A stretch of 64,000 nucleotides of DNA from Fermentibacter danicus (GTDB taxonomy: Bacteria; Fermentibacterota; Fermentibacteria; Fermentibacterales; Fermentibacteraceae): the NCBI GenBank assembly GCA_001618615.1, contig LKHB01000057.1, positions 20,786 to 84,785 of the forward strand, given 5' to 3'. The notes below the pieces were generated by a model. That model saw nothing but the letters and a program-made list of their open reading frames with translations, searched no databases and was not told the origin of the DNA. Positions 32,082 through 39,826 of the stretch are shown one piece after another. The stretch's first letter is position 1. The number at the start of each line of letters is the position of its first letter. The translations under genes and the position numbers were made by a program.

Positions 32082-32348
32082 ATGCTTAGATCCAGGACGA
32101 TCTGGTTCTGCCTGGTCATCCTGAGCGTTTCCCTGCTTCTCTCCGCCTGCGGTCCGAGCGAGGCACAGATTCGTGCCAGGGACGAGGCGAGAAGCGCGGC
32201 GCTCGCAGCGGAAGCAAGGGCGGCTGCTCTGCAGACGGAGTACGCCGATCTGACAGAGTCCATTCCCCAGAAGGAAGCCCAGGTGCAGCGTCTCCAGGCC
32301 GAGCTTGCAGCGCTCCAGGCCGAGTATGCTGCTCTCGGCGGCCGCTAG
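32082..32348 (+). CDS. small coiled-coil lipoprotein
   Basis: 88 residues. A signal peptide with lipobox LSAC (cleavage before Cys23) is followed by an uninterrupted Ala/Glu/Gln-rich helix (IRARDEARSAALAAEARAA, LQAELAALQAEYAAL) with clear heptads, like Lpp or the murein-lipoprotein-type spacers. ATG 32082 has GAGGAGG about 9 nt upstream. It stands 16 bp before a LysM protein that also has a coiled coil, so the two may associate in the periplasm. Confidence 0.8.
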   Translation: MLRSRTIWFCLVILSVSLLLSACGPSEAQIRARDEARSAALAAEARAAALQTEYADLTESIPQKEAQVQRLQAELAALQAEYAALGGR

Positions 32349-32364
32349 GAAGGGAGGAACGACA

Positions 32365-33045
32365 ATGAAGCGCAACGGACTCATGCTGATCCTTGCCGCG
32401 ACCCTGTTCCTCGCCTCCGGCGCTGTTGCAGGAACCTGGACCGCGGATGAGCTTTCCCAGTACACGCACGGTCAGATCGATGCCATGGGCAACAAGAGCC
32501 TCCCTCTCCAGATCGCCTATTGGGAGTGGGTAAAGGCCGAGGCCGACGAAGTGATAGCAGAGTGGGAGCCCCAGGTTCTCCCTCTGCGCTCCCGGGCCCA
32601 GGATCTCGACCGTCAGATCGCCGATCTCCAGAGCCAGATCAACCAGCTCAGGGCCGACATCGACAGGATTCGCAACTCCGGCGTGACCCACAGGATCGTC
32701 GAGGGCGAGTGCCTCTCGCTGATCGCTTCGTACCACTACTACTTCAACGACGCCTCCAGGTGGCCGCAGATCTATGAGCGCAACCGCGACACCATAAGCG
32801 ACCCCGACCTGATCTATGCGGGTCACACGCTGATCGTTCCGGTTCCCATGGTCAGCAGCTACACGGTCGTCGACGGCGACTTCCTCGGCAAGATCGCCGG
32901 CTACGGAGTCGTCTACGGTGACAGGGGCATGTGGCCCCAGCTGTACGAGGCCAACCGCAACATCATCAGCAACCCGAACCTGATCTACCCCGGCCAGGTT
33001 CTTTCCGTCCCGAGGACCGGCTCTAGGCCCGGTACCACCCGTTAG
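32365..33045 (+). CDS. secreted protein with coiled coil and two LysM domains
   Basis: 226 residues. Signal peptide (LMLILAATLFLASGAVA), a helical segment with heptads (LDRQIADLQSQINQLRADID, residues about 75-100), then two LysM-like domains (about 107-160 and 165-218) ending in GHTLIVP and GQVLSVP. The inner parts (WPQIYERNRDTI and WPQLYEANRNII) match the LysM 'W..I...N...I..P..I..G..L.VP' pattern. It should bind peptidoglycan. ATG 32365 follows AGGGAGGAACGACA. A U-tract terminator follows the stop. Confidence 0.88.
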   Translation: MKRNGLMLILAATLFLASGAVAGTWTADELSQYTHGQIDAMGNKSLPLQIAYWEWVKAEADEVIAEWEPQVLPLRSRAQDLDRQIADLQSQINQLRADIDRIRNSGVTHRIVEGECLSLIASYHYYFNDASRWPQIYERNRDTISDPDLIYAGHTLIVPVPMVSSYTVVDGDFLGKIAGYGVVYGDRGMWPQLYEANRNIISNPNLIYPGQVLSVPRTGSRPGTTR

Positions 33046-33058
33046 AGTCAAATCCGAC

Positions 33059-33095
33059 AGGGAAGCTCCTCCGCCTCCGGGGGAGCTTCCCTTTT
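33059..33095 (+). terminator. intrinsic terminator
   Basis: AGGGAAGCTCC (33059-33069) pairs with GGAGCTTCCCT (33082-33092), 11 bp, 12 nt loop, followed by TTTT. It ends the lipoprotein-LysM transcript. Confidence 0.85.
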
Positions 33096-33117
33096 CGGTG
33101 AGACGGACCCGGAAGGA

Positions 33118-34077
33118 ATGAGCGACAGCGAGAGAGTCCAGAGAGAACTTCCGATAGAGATCGCCGGCGACGTTCTGGGCCCGGGAGACTCCTTCCTGAG
33201 GCTCATCTGCAGCAGACTCGGAGTGACAGCCGTCTATCGCGACGGCGTCGTTCTGTTTTCCGGGCCTCCCGAAGCCGCCGAGAAGGCCGGAATAGTGATA
33301 GACCGCCTGCGCGACGATCTCGAGAACACGGGCTCCATACGGGACATCACCCTCTATGCGGCTCTCGACTTCCCCACTTCGCCCGATGCAGGCCTCGACC
33401 TCCCGGTTCCCGGCAGGGCCGGGCGCGTATCCCCCAAGACTCCCGGTCAGCAGGAGTACATCTCGGCCATGAGGGGCAGCGAGATCGTCTTCAGCATCGG
33501 TCCTGCCGGCACGGGGAAGACCTTCCTCGCCGTAGCCGCGGCCGTAGCCTCCCTGCGCGACGGGCTCGTCGAGCGGATCGTCATCACCCGCCCGGCCGTG
33601 GAGGCCGGCGAGAACCTCGGATTCCTCCCGGGAGACCTCCAGCAGAAGATCGACCCCTATCTGAAGCCCATCTACGACGCCCTCAACGACACACTCTCCC
33701 CGGCGCGGCTCAGGCGCAGCATGGACAACGGGGTCATAGAGGTGGCGCCTCTCGCCTACATGCGCGGCAGAACGCTCAACGACGCGTTCGTCATCCTGGA
33801 CGAGGCACAGAACACGACACTAACGCAGCTCAAGATGTTTCTGACGCGGCTGGGCTTCCGGTCCAGAGCCGTCATCACGGGCGACATCACCCAGATAGAC
33901 CTCAAGCCGGCCTCCTCGTCCGGTCTCGTTCGCATCAGGCCAATTCTGGACGGCGTCGAGGGAATCAGATTCGTGCAGCTCGCCGAGAGGGACGTAGTCA
34001 GGCATCCTCTCGTTCAGAAGATAATCGCGGCCTTCTCCGAATACGAGAAGGCGTCTCCGGATCAGGGGGAGCGATGA
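33118..34077 (+). CDS. PhoH-like ATPase
   Basis: 319 residues, PhoH/YbeZ type. Short N-terminal KH-like region, Walker A GPAGTGKTFLAVAAA (residues about 124-138), ITRPAVEAGENLGFLPGD, the YMRGRTLNDAFVILDEAQN motif with Walker B, and GDITQIDL. In bacteria YbeZ partners with the RNase YbeY, whose gene lies two genes downstream. ATG 33118 has GGAAGGA immediately upstream. Its stop overlaps the 7TM-HD gene by 4 bp. Confidence 0.93.
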   Translation: MSDSERVQRELPIEIAGDVLGPGDSFLRLICSRLGVTAVYRDGVVLFSGPPEAAEKAGIVIDRLRDDLENTGSIRDITLYAALDFPTSPDAGLDLPVPGRAGRVSPKTPGQQEYISAMRGSEIVFSIGPAGTGKTFLAVAAAVASLRDGLVERIVITRPAVEAGENLGFLPGDLQQKIDPYLKPIYDALNDTLSPARLRRSMDNGVIEVAPLAYMRGRTLNDAFVILDEAQNTTLTQLKMFLTRLGFRSRAVITGDITQIDLKPASSSGLVRIRPILDGVEGIRFVQLAERDVVRHPLVQKIIAAFSEYEKASPDQGER

Positions 34078-36122
34078 ACCGGGGCAGGCTCCATTCCATA
34101 TACGGACTCGCCGGCCTGGCGCTGACTGCGGGTCTGTTCGTCTTCATCGCGACTCCGTCGCTCACGATGCGCGACTTTGAAATCCGCGAAGGTGAACTGG
34201 TTCCGGAGGGGATCGACGCGCCCTTCACATTCGAGGTGATGCTGCCGCCGGATGAGTTGGAAGACCTCAGGGCCGAGATCGAGCATTCCGTCCCCCTCTT
34301 CCTGTTCTATACGGATTCGGTATGGCCCGGGCTCCGGGCCGATCTGTACGAAGACCTTGTCCGGCTCGACCTGGACAGCGCCGTCATCCAGGGCGTGCTT
34401 CGCGAACTGGGCATAATGTACGACAAGGGGATAATGGACCTTCAGCAGGCGGGCGGACTGTTCGACGGCCGCCTCGCCGTGATGACGCGGAACACCGTGG
34501 ACGGCATCCCCGCCCCTCTGGGCAACATCAACATACACGGGCTCGCCGAGGTGAGGACCGCCTTCTCCTCGACCCTTCGCGGAGGGGGACTGGGGGCGGA
34601 ACCCGCCGAAGCGCTCGCCTCAACCCTCCGCCCGAACGTCCTCGTCGACGAGGACCGCAGGGAGGCGAGCATCCAGCAGGCGCTCGAGAGCTATTCGATG
34701 GTCGATACCGTCTTCCACGCCGGAGAAGTGATCATTCCTGAAGGAGGCGTGGTCAACGAGCGGTCCGCACGCTATCTCGAGGCGCTTCGGTCATCGCAGG
34801 AGGAGGGCCTCAGCGGCCGGAGGGCGAGGTATTCCATCGGCAGGCTTCTCCTGCTGTCGGGCATCCTCGCGCTGGCCGTCCTGTACGTCAGGGATTCGAT
34901 GCGGCCCACCTGGCTGGACCGCGACCGCGTGCTCCTCCTCTGCACAAGCTGGTCCACAGCCATCCTCGTCACCGGCATCCTCTCGATGCTGGCGAACAGG
35001 ATCTACGGCGCTTCATACGCCACCTTCGTGACTTTCGGCGCCCTCCATACCAGCGTATTCACAAACCGCAGGCATGCGGCCATCTTTTCGTTCCTGTTCG
35101 CCGTGCTCACTTCGGCCTTTCATCCTCATCCCTTCAGCAACCTCATCCTGACGACCGTGACCGGATCGGCCGTCGCCTTCACGGGATGGGATCTCCGCAG
35201 GCGCAACGCCGTCGCCGTCAGCGAGGCGATCGCATCCGTCTCGGGCCTGGTCGCGCTCGTCACCCTCAGGCTCCTGGACGTGGGCATATCCGTAACTCCT
35301 CCCTGGATCGGCATTCTGGAAACGATCCTCTCCCCTGCAGCCGGCGCGGGTGCGGCCTATCTCCTCCTGCCCGTATTCGAAAAGTTCGGCGTGAGCACCG
35401 TCCGGTCCATAGAGGACGTCAAGAGGCGCGATCATCCGCTGCTTCTCGATCTCAGCAAATGGGCCATGGGAACGTGGCAGCATTCCCAGCAGGTTGCCGA
35501 CCTGGCGTCCGAAGCGGCCCGAGCGATCGGGGCCGATCCGGTCCTGGCCGAGGCTGGAGGCCTCTTTCACGACATCGGCAAGGTCAACGACCCCAAGCAC
35601 TTCATCGAGAATCTCCCCCCCGATACGCCCAATCCGCACGATTTCCTGCATCCGTTGGAAAGCGCCTCGAGGCTCAGGGCGCACGTAACGGAGGGCGTGA
35701 GGCTGGCGAGGAAGTTCCGGGTCCCGGCCCCGGTCATCGACATGATCGAGCAGCATCACGGCAGAACCGTGATGAAGGCATTCTACGAGAAGGCCCGCAA
35801 GGCGTTCGAGAATTCACCGGACAAGAGCGCCGGGCCTCCCTCCCAGGACGACTTCCGATATTCCGGCCCTCTGCCGGCCACCCGGGAGGCGGCGATAATC
35901 ATGCTGGCCGATTCGGTGGAGTCGGCTACGAAGAACCTCTCGGGGGAGTCCCCCGAAGTCATCGAGGGGATTGTGAGGGAAGTGATCGAAGACAGGGACA
36001 TCGACGGCCAGCTCGACGACTGCCAGCTCACCCGCGGGAACCTGAACGTGATCATGCGGACATTCCTGCAGGTGCTTCAGGGAAGGTTCCACGAGCGGGT
36101 CAAGGACTATCCTCATGGATGA
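34074..36122 (+). CDS. 7TM-HD (PgpH-like) phosphodiesterase
   Basis: 682 residues. An N-terminal signal helix, a large extracytoplasmic 7TMR-HDED domain (about 30-260), seven membrane helices (about 262-450), and a cytoplasmic HD phosphohydrolase domain: GTWQHSQQVADLASEA, GGLFHDIGKVNDPKHF, MIEQHHGR, ADSVESATKNL. Characterised members (PgpH) hydrolyse cyclic di-AMP, so a second-messenger role is likely by family. The gene order phoH-7TM/HD-ybeY is conserved widely. Overlaps ybeY by 8 bp. Confidence 0.93.
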   Translation: MNRGRLHSIYGLAGLALTAGLFVFIATPSLTMRDFEIREGELVPEGIDAPFTFEVMLPPDELEDLRAEIEHSVPLFLFYTDSVWPGLRADLYEDLVRLDLDSAVIQGVLRELGIMYDKGIMDLQQAGGLFDGRLAVMTRNTVDGIPAPLGNINIHGLAEVRTAFSSTLRGGGLGAEPAEALASTLRPNVLVDEDRREASIQQALESYSMVDTVFHAGEVIIPEGGVVNERSARYLEALRSSQEEGLSGRRARYSIGRLLLLSGILALAVLYVRDSMRPTWLDRDRVLLLCTSWSTAILVTGILSMLANRIYGASYATFVTFGALHTSVFTNRRHAAIFSFLFAVLTSAFHPHPFSNLILTTVTGSAVAFTGWDLRRRNAVAVSEAIASVSGLVALVTLRLLDVGISVTPPWIGILETILSPAAGAGAAYLLLPVFEKFGVSTVRSIEDVKRRDHPLLLDLSKWAMGTWQHSQQVADLASEAARAIGADPVLAEAGGLFHDIGKVNDPKHFIENLPPDTPNPHDFLHPLESASRLRAHVTEGVRLARKFRVPAPVIDMIEQHHGRTVMKAFYEKARKAFENSPDKSAGPPSQDDFRYSGPLPATREAAIIMLADSVESATKNLSGESPEVIEGIVREVIEDRDIDGQLDDCQLTRGNLNVIMRTFLQVLQGRFHERVKDYPHG

Positions 36123-36504
36123 CGGTATAACCGTTGAGACTCCCGCAGGCGAGCCAGGCTTCGATACGGATGACCTGCAACGGATTGTCTCCTCCCAGAT
36201 GACCGGCAGGATCGAGGTGGTCCTGGTCGATCCTGGCTGCATGAGGGTCATGAACAGGCGATTCAGACACATCGACAGGCCCACCGACGTGCTCACCTTC
36301 GACCTCTCCGAAGGCGGAGCGGAGCCCGAGGGGGTCATCTATGCGGACATGAGGCTCGCCCCGCCGATGGAGGAACTCCTCGAAAGAATCTTCCACGGCT
36401 ATCTGCATCTCCTCGGGCGCAGCCACGACACCCCTGAGGATTTCGAGTCCATGTCGGCGGACGTCGCTCGAATGGTCGACCGGGCGACCGGGGTGCGGCG
36501 ATGA
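36115..36504 (+). CDS. ybeY: endoribonuclease YbeY (short form)
   Basis: 129 residues, metal-dependent RNase for 16S rRNA maturation and quality control. The zinc site is HGYLHLLGRSH, with the three His spaced as in HGxLHLxGyDH, but the Asp before the last His is replaced by Ser. The core MNRRFRHIDRPTDVLTFDL is standard. It is somewhat shorter than the usual 150-160 residues, losing part of the N-terminus. ATG overlaps the upstream gene by 8 bp, and the stop overlaps the next start (ATGA). Confidence 0.92.
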   Translation: MDDGITVETPAGEPGFDTDDLQRIVSSQMTGRIEVVLVDPGCMRVMNRRFRHIDRPTDVLTFDLSEGGAEPEGVIYADMRLAPPMEELLERIFHGYLHLLGRSHDTPEDFESMSADVARMVDRATGVRR

Positions 36505-37715
36505 CCGCCACGCCGGTGCTCCTGGCTGCCGGATTCCTGGTTACTTCCGCTGCGAACGCTCTCAGGGCGGCCCTGCCCGGAATCCTCCCGGAGAGGAAGG
36601 ATGCAGCGGAGCGCCGTGTCCTGGCGATCTCCCACCTTCGCGTGCTCTGGCTCGCCAGGTTCTGCGGACTGGTTTCCGCGGGAGCCGGAATCGCCCTGGC
36701 ATCGGTCCAGCTTCGTGAAATCCTGCACCCTGCCCTCGCGGCCCTCGTGCTGTCGACCCTCGTTTTCATCCTCGCCGAACTCGTGCCGTCCAGAATCGGG
36801 CACACGAGGCCCGATCTCATCAGGAGTGCCCTGGGCATTCCCCTGTTCCTGCTCCGCGTGGTCTTCCATCTGCCTGCCAGGATCATTCTCGGCCCTGCAT
36901 CAGGAGGGGAGGGCGAAACCGGGGAATGGGTCTTCACTCCCCCCGACTTCATGTGGCTGGAGCAGCGCACGGAGAAGAGCGAGCAGCACAGCTTCATCCA
37001 GGAGAGGGAGCTGATGGAGGGCATCGTGGACTTCGCCGACAAGATAGTCAGAGAAGTCATGGTGCCCCGCATAGACATGGTCGTCATGGCCTTGAGCGAC
37101 GACTTCGAAGCGGTGCTCCGCGAGGCGATCGCAGCCAGCCACTCCCGCATTCCGGTGTACCGCGACAAGATCGACGACATCATCGGCGTCCTCTATGTGA
37201 AGGATCTCATGAAGGCTGTATCCAAGAATTCGTCCGAGCCGTTCAGAATGGAGAAGATCCTGAGGCAGCCGTATTTCGTGCCGGAGTACAAGCGCGTGGA
37301 CAGCCTGTTCAGGGAGTTCCAGTCACACCGAATCCACATGGCCGTCGTGGTGGACGAGTACGGGGGCACGGCCGGACTGGTGACCATGGAGGACCTGATC
37401 GAGGAGGTCTTCGGCGAGATTCTCGACGAGTTCGAGGTCTCCGAGGCTCCGATGGTCCAGTCGCTCGGCCTGGATTCCTTCAGGGTGGACGCAATGCTGC
37501 AGATCGACGATCTCAACGATCTCCTGGAATCCTCCTTCGGATCGGACGACTTCGATACCGTGGGCGGGCTGGTCTACAGCGCCATAGGGAAGATCCCCAG
37601 GCCAGGAGAGAGCGTTGTTCTCGAAGGCTTCAGGTTCACCGTGGAGAGAGTCAGGGCCCAGAGGATACTGCTGGTCCGGATAGCTCCCGAGAGGCAGCAG
37701 GAAGCCGATTCCTGA
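36501..37715 (+). CDS. CNNM/HlyC-CorC family protein with CBS pair
   Basis: 404 residues. Hydrophobic N-terminal region (about 1-145), then EREIMEGI-like QERELMEGIVDFADKIVREVMVPRIDM, two CBS domains (about 190-320, with HSRIPVYRDKIDDIIGVLYVKDL and VVVDEYGGTAGLVTMEDLIEEVFGEI), and a C-terminal CorC_HlyC domain (about 335-400). Family members take part in Mg/Co efflux or ion homeostasis. Compared with canonical proteins the N-terminal DUF21 membrane part is divergent, so transport activity is uncertain. It sits after ybeY, a recurrent position. Confidence 0.88.
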   Translation: MTATPVLLAAGFLVTSAANALRAALPGILPERKDAAERRVLAISHLRVLWLARFCGLVSAGAGIALASVQLREILHPALAALVLSTLVFILAELVPSRIGHTRPDLIRSALGIPLFLLRVVFHLPARIILGPASGGEGETGEWVFTPPDFMWLEQRTEKSEQHSFIQERELMEGIVDFADKIVREVMVPRIDMVVMALSDDFEAVLREAIAASHSRIPVYRDKIDDIIGVLYVKDLMKAVSKNSSEPFRMEKILRQPYFVPEYKRVDSLFREFQSHRIHMAVVVDEYGGTAGLVTMEDLIEEVFGEILDEFEVSEAPMVQSLGLDSFRVDAMLQIDDLNDLLESSFGSDDFDTVGGLVYSAIGKIPRPGESVVLEGFRFTVERVRAQRILLVRIAPERQQEADS

Positions 37716-37716
37716 G

Positions 37717-38472
37717 GTGCGCCTCACCACTCCGTCCTGGGTTCTGAGAAGGGTCAGATGGAGCGAGTCCTCACTGATCCTCACCCTGTACTCGATGGAT
37801 CAGGGCAGAATCTCGGTCATCGCGAGAGGGGCCCTCAGGCCCGGCGGCCGCTTCCAGGGCCTGCTGGAACTCCTCTCCGGCGTGGAGGTGACAGTCACCA
37901 GGCGCGAGGGCCGCGAACTCGACACTCTGGTCGATGCGACCCTCTTCGAACCGGGAACCAGGCTCAGGTCCGATCCGGATGCGTTCGCGCACGCCTGTCT
38001 GCTTTCGGAGTGGGTCCTGGGGCTGTTCATGGGCGGCGAGTCCTCCTCGTCCGTCTACAACCTGCTCGGAGCGGCATTCGCCATGCTGCCGGAGAGCAGG
38101 TCGAGATGGGCGGTGACCTGCGTTTCCGTGGAATCAATGCTCAACCTTGCCGGGCACGCCATGGAGATAGATGATTGCGTTCGCTGCGGTATGCCGGCCG
38201 GTGGGTCGGGACACTGGAGCCACCGCGACGGAGGCATCCTCTGCAGCGGATGCTCCGCACCGGGGGACATCGTGATTTCGCCCGGCATCCTCGAATTCGT
38301 GAAGACCTGCAGGAGGTCCGGCTTCGAGACCGCCTCACGCGTCAGGCTCTGGAAGGGCGGATTCCGTACCTGTCACGACTTCATGCGTGAGTTCGCCCAG
38401 GCACACAACCAGTCGGGTTTGAAGCTCCGCTCGCTCGGCGTACTGGAGGATCTGGAAAATGGCGTCGGCTGA
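37717..38472 (+). CDS. recO: DNA repair protein RecO
   Basis: 251 residues. The N-terminal OB-fold (WVLRRVRWSESSLILTLYSMDQGRISVIARGA) matches RecO, and the zinc finger CVRCGMP...ILCSGC lies near residues 155-188. RecO loads RecA with RecR and anneals strands in recombinational repair. The GTG start is one base after the CBS-protein stop. Its 3' end overlaps glyS by 14 bp, so translation is probably coupled. Confidence 0.88.
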   Translation: MRLTTPSWVLRRVRWSESSLILTLYSMDQGRISVIARGALRPGGRFQGLLELLSGVEVTVTRREGRELDTLVDATLFEPGTRLRSDPDAFAHACLLSEWVLGLFMGGESSSSVYNLLGAAFAMLPESRSRWAVTCVSVESMLNLAGHAMEIDDCVRCGMPAGGSGHWSHRDGGILCSGCSAPGDIVISPGILEFVKTCRRSGFETASRVRLWKGGFRTCHDFMREFAQAHNQSGLKLRSLGVLEDLENGVG

Positions 38473-39826
38473 CGACCTTATGAAAAAGATGGTTTCGCTC
38501 TGCAAGAGGCTCGGCTTCGTCTTCCAGTCCGGCGAGATATACGGCGGCCTCCAGTCGGCCTGGGACTACGGCCCGCTCGGAGTCGAACTCAAGAAGAACA
38601 TCGAGTCGAGCTGGTGGGATTTCATGGTCAGACGCCGCGCCGACGTGGTCGGAGTCGATACCGCCATCATCACCCATCCCGACGTCTGGAGGGCTTCCGG
38701 CCATGTCGACAACTTCCACGATCCTCTCGTCGACTGCAGGAAATGCAGGGCGAGGTTCAGGGCGGACCAGGTCGAGGGGACGAAGTGCCCGGAGTGCGGC
38801 GGGGAGCTGACCGAGCCCAGGGACTTCGGCCTGATGTTCAGGACCATGATGGGTGCGGTCGAGGACGAGGCGGCCGAGGTCTATCTCCGCCCCGAGACCT
38901 GCCAGTCGATTTTCGTCAACTTCAGGAACATCGTCACATCCTCCAGGCAGACGCTGCCTTTCGGAATAGCGCAGATCGGCAAGGCGTTCAGGAACGAGAT
39001 CACGGCCAGAAACTTCGTCTTCAGGTCCCGCGAGTTCGAGCAGATGGAGATGGAGTACTTCTGCAGACCGGCCGACGCCGACAGGTTCTTCGAGTACTGG
39101 AAGGAAGAGAGGATGTCCTGGTACCTGTCCCTGGGGCTCAAGCCGGCGAGCCTCCGCTTCCGCGACCACGCGAAGGAGGAGCTGGCGCACTATGCCAGGG
39201 CCTGCACGGACATAGAGTACGCATTCCCGTTCGCCACCGGGGGATTCGGGGAGCTGGAGGGCATCGCGAACAGGGCGGACTACGACCTTTCGGCCCACAT
39301 GAGGGTCAGCGGGCAGGATCTGGAGTTCATCGACCAGGTTGCGAACGAGAAGGTCGTCCCCTGGGTCGTCGAGACCTCCGGGGGAATCGGGCGGACCATT
39401 CTGGCCGTGCTGCTGGACGCCTACTACGAGGACATCGTGGACGGCAGGGAGCGCGTCACTCTCAGGCTGTCGCCCGCGCTGGCCCCGGTGAAGGCCGCCG
39501 TCCTGCCCCTCTCCCGCAACCTTGAGGCCGGAGCCGCCGAGGTGGCGGGCATGCTGCGCCCCATCCTTCCCGTGAGCTTCGACGTGACCGGCTCCATCGG
39601 CAAGCGCTACCGCAGGATGGACGAGATCGGCACGCCGTTCTGCGTCACCTACGACTTCGAGTCGGCGAACGACCGCTCCGTCACGATCAGGGAACGCGAC
39701 ACTCTGGAACAGGTGAGGGTCGGAATCGACAACCTGGCCGACCTGCTCTGCGACTGTCTCAGGAAGGGCTGGAGGCCCGCCGTTGAAAAAGCCGGGCTCG
39801 CCGCGGCTGGGAGGGCGTCCGAATGA
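38459..39826 (+). CDS. glyS: glycyl-tRNA synthetase, homodimeric type
   Basis: 455 residues, class II synthetase of the alpha2 type. Opening segments RLGFVFQSGEIYGGLQSAWDYGPLG and ELKKNIESSWW are typical. A zinc-like insert CRKCRARFRADQVEGTKCPECG, motif 2 FRNEITARNFVFRSREFEQMEMEYF and the anticodon-binding C-terminus (YRRMDEIGTPFCVTYDFES) are visible. It charges tRNA-Gly. The stop overlaps valS (ATGA). Confidence 0.96.
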   Translation: MASADDLMKKMVSLCKRLGFVFQSGEIYGGLQSAWDYGPLGVELKKNIESSWWDFMVRRRADVVGVDTAIITHPDVWRASGHVDNFHDPLVDCRKCRARFRADQVEGTKCPECGGELTEPRDFGLMFRTMMGAVEDEAAEVYLRPETCQSIFVNFRNIVTSSRQTLPFGIAQIGKAFRNEITARNFVFRSREFEQMEMEYFCRPADADRFFEYWKEERMSWYLSLGLKPASLRFRDHAKEELAHYARACTDIEYAFPFATGGFGELEGIANRADYDLSAHMRVSGQDLEFIDQVANEKVVPWVVETSGGIGRTILAVLLDAYYEDIVDGRERVTLRLSPALAPVKAAVLPLSRNLEAGAAEVAGMLRPILPVSFDVTGSIGKRYRRMDEIGTPFCVTYDFESANDRSVTIRERDTLEQVRVGIDNLADLLCDCLRKGWRPAVEKAGLAAAGRASE

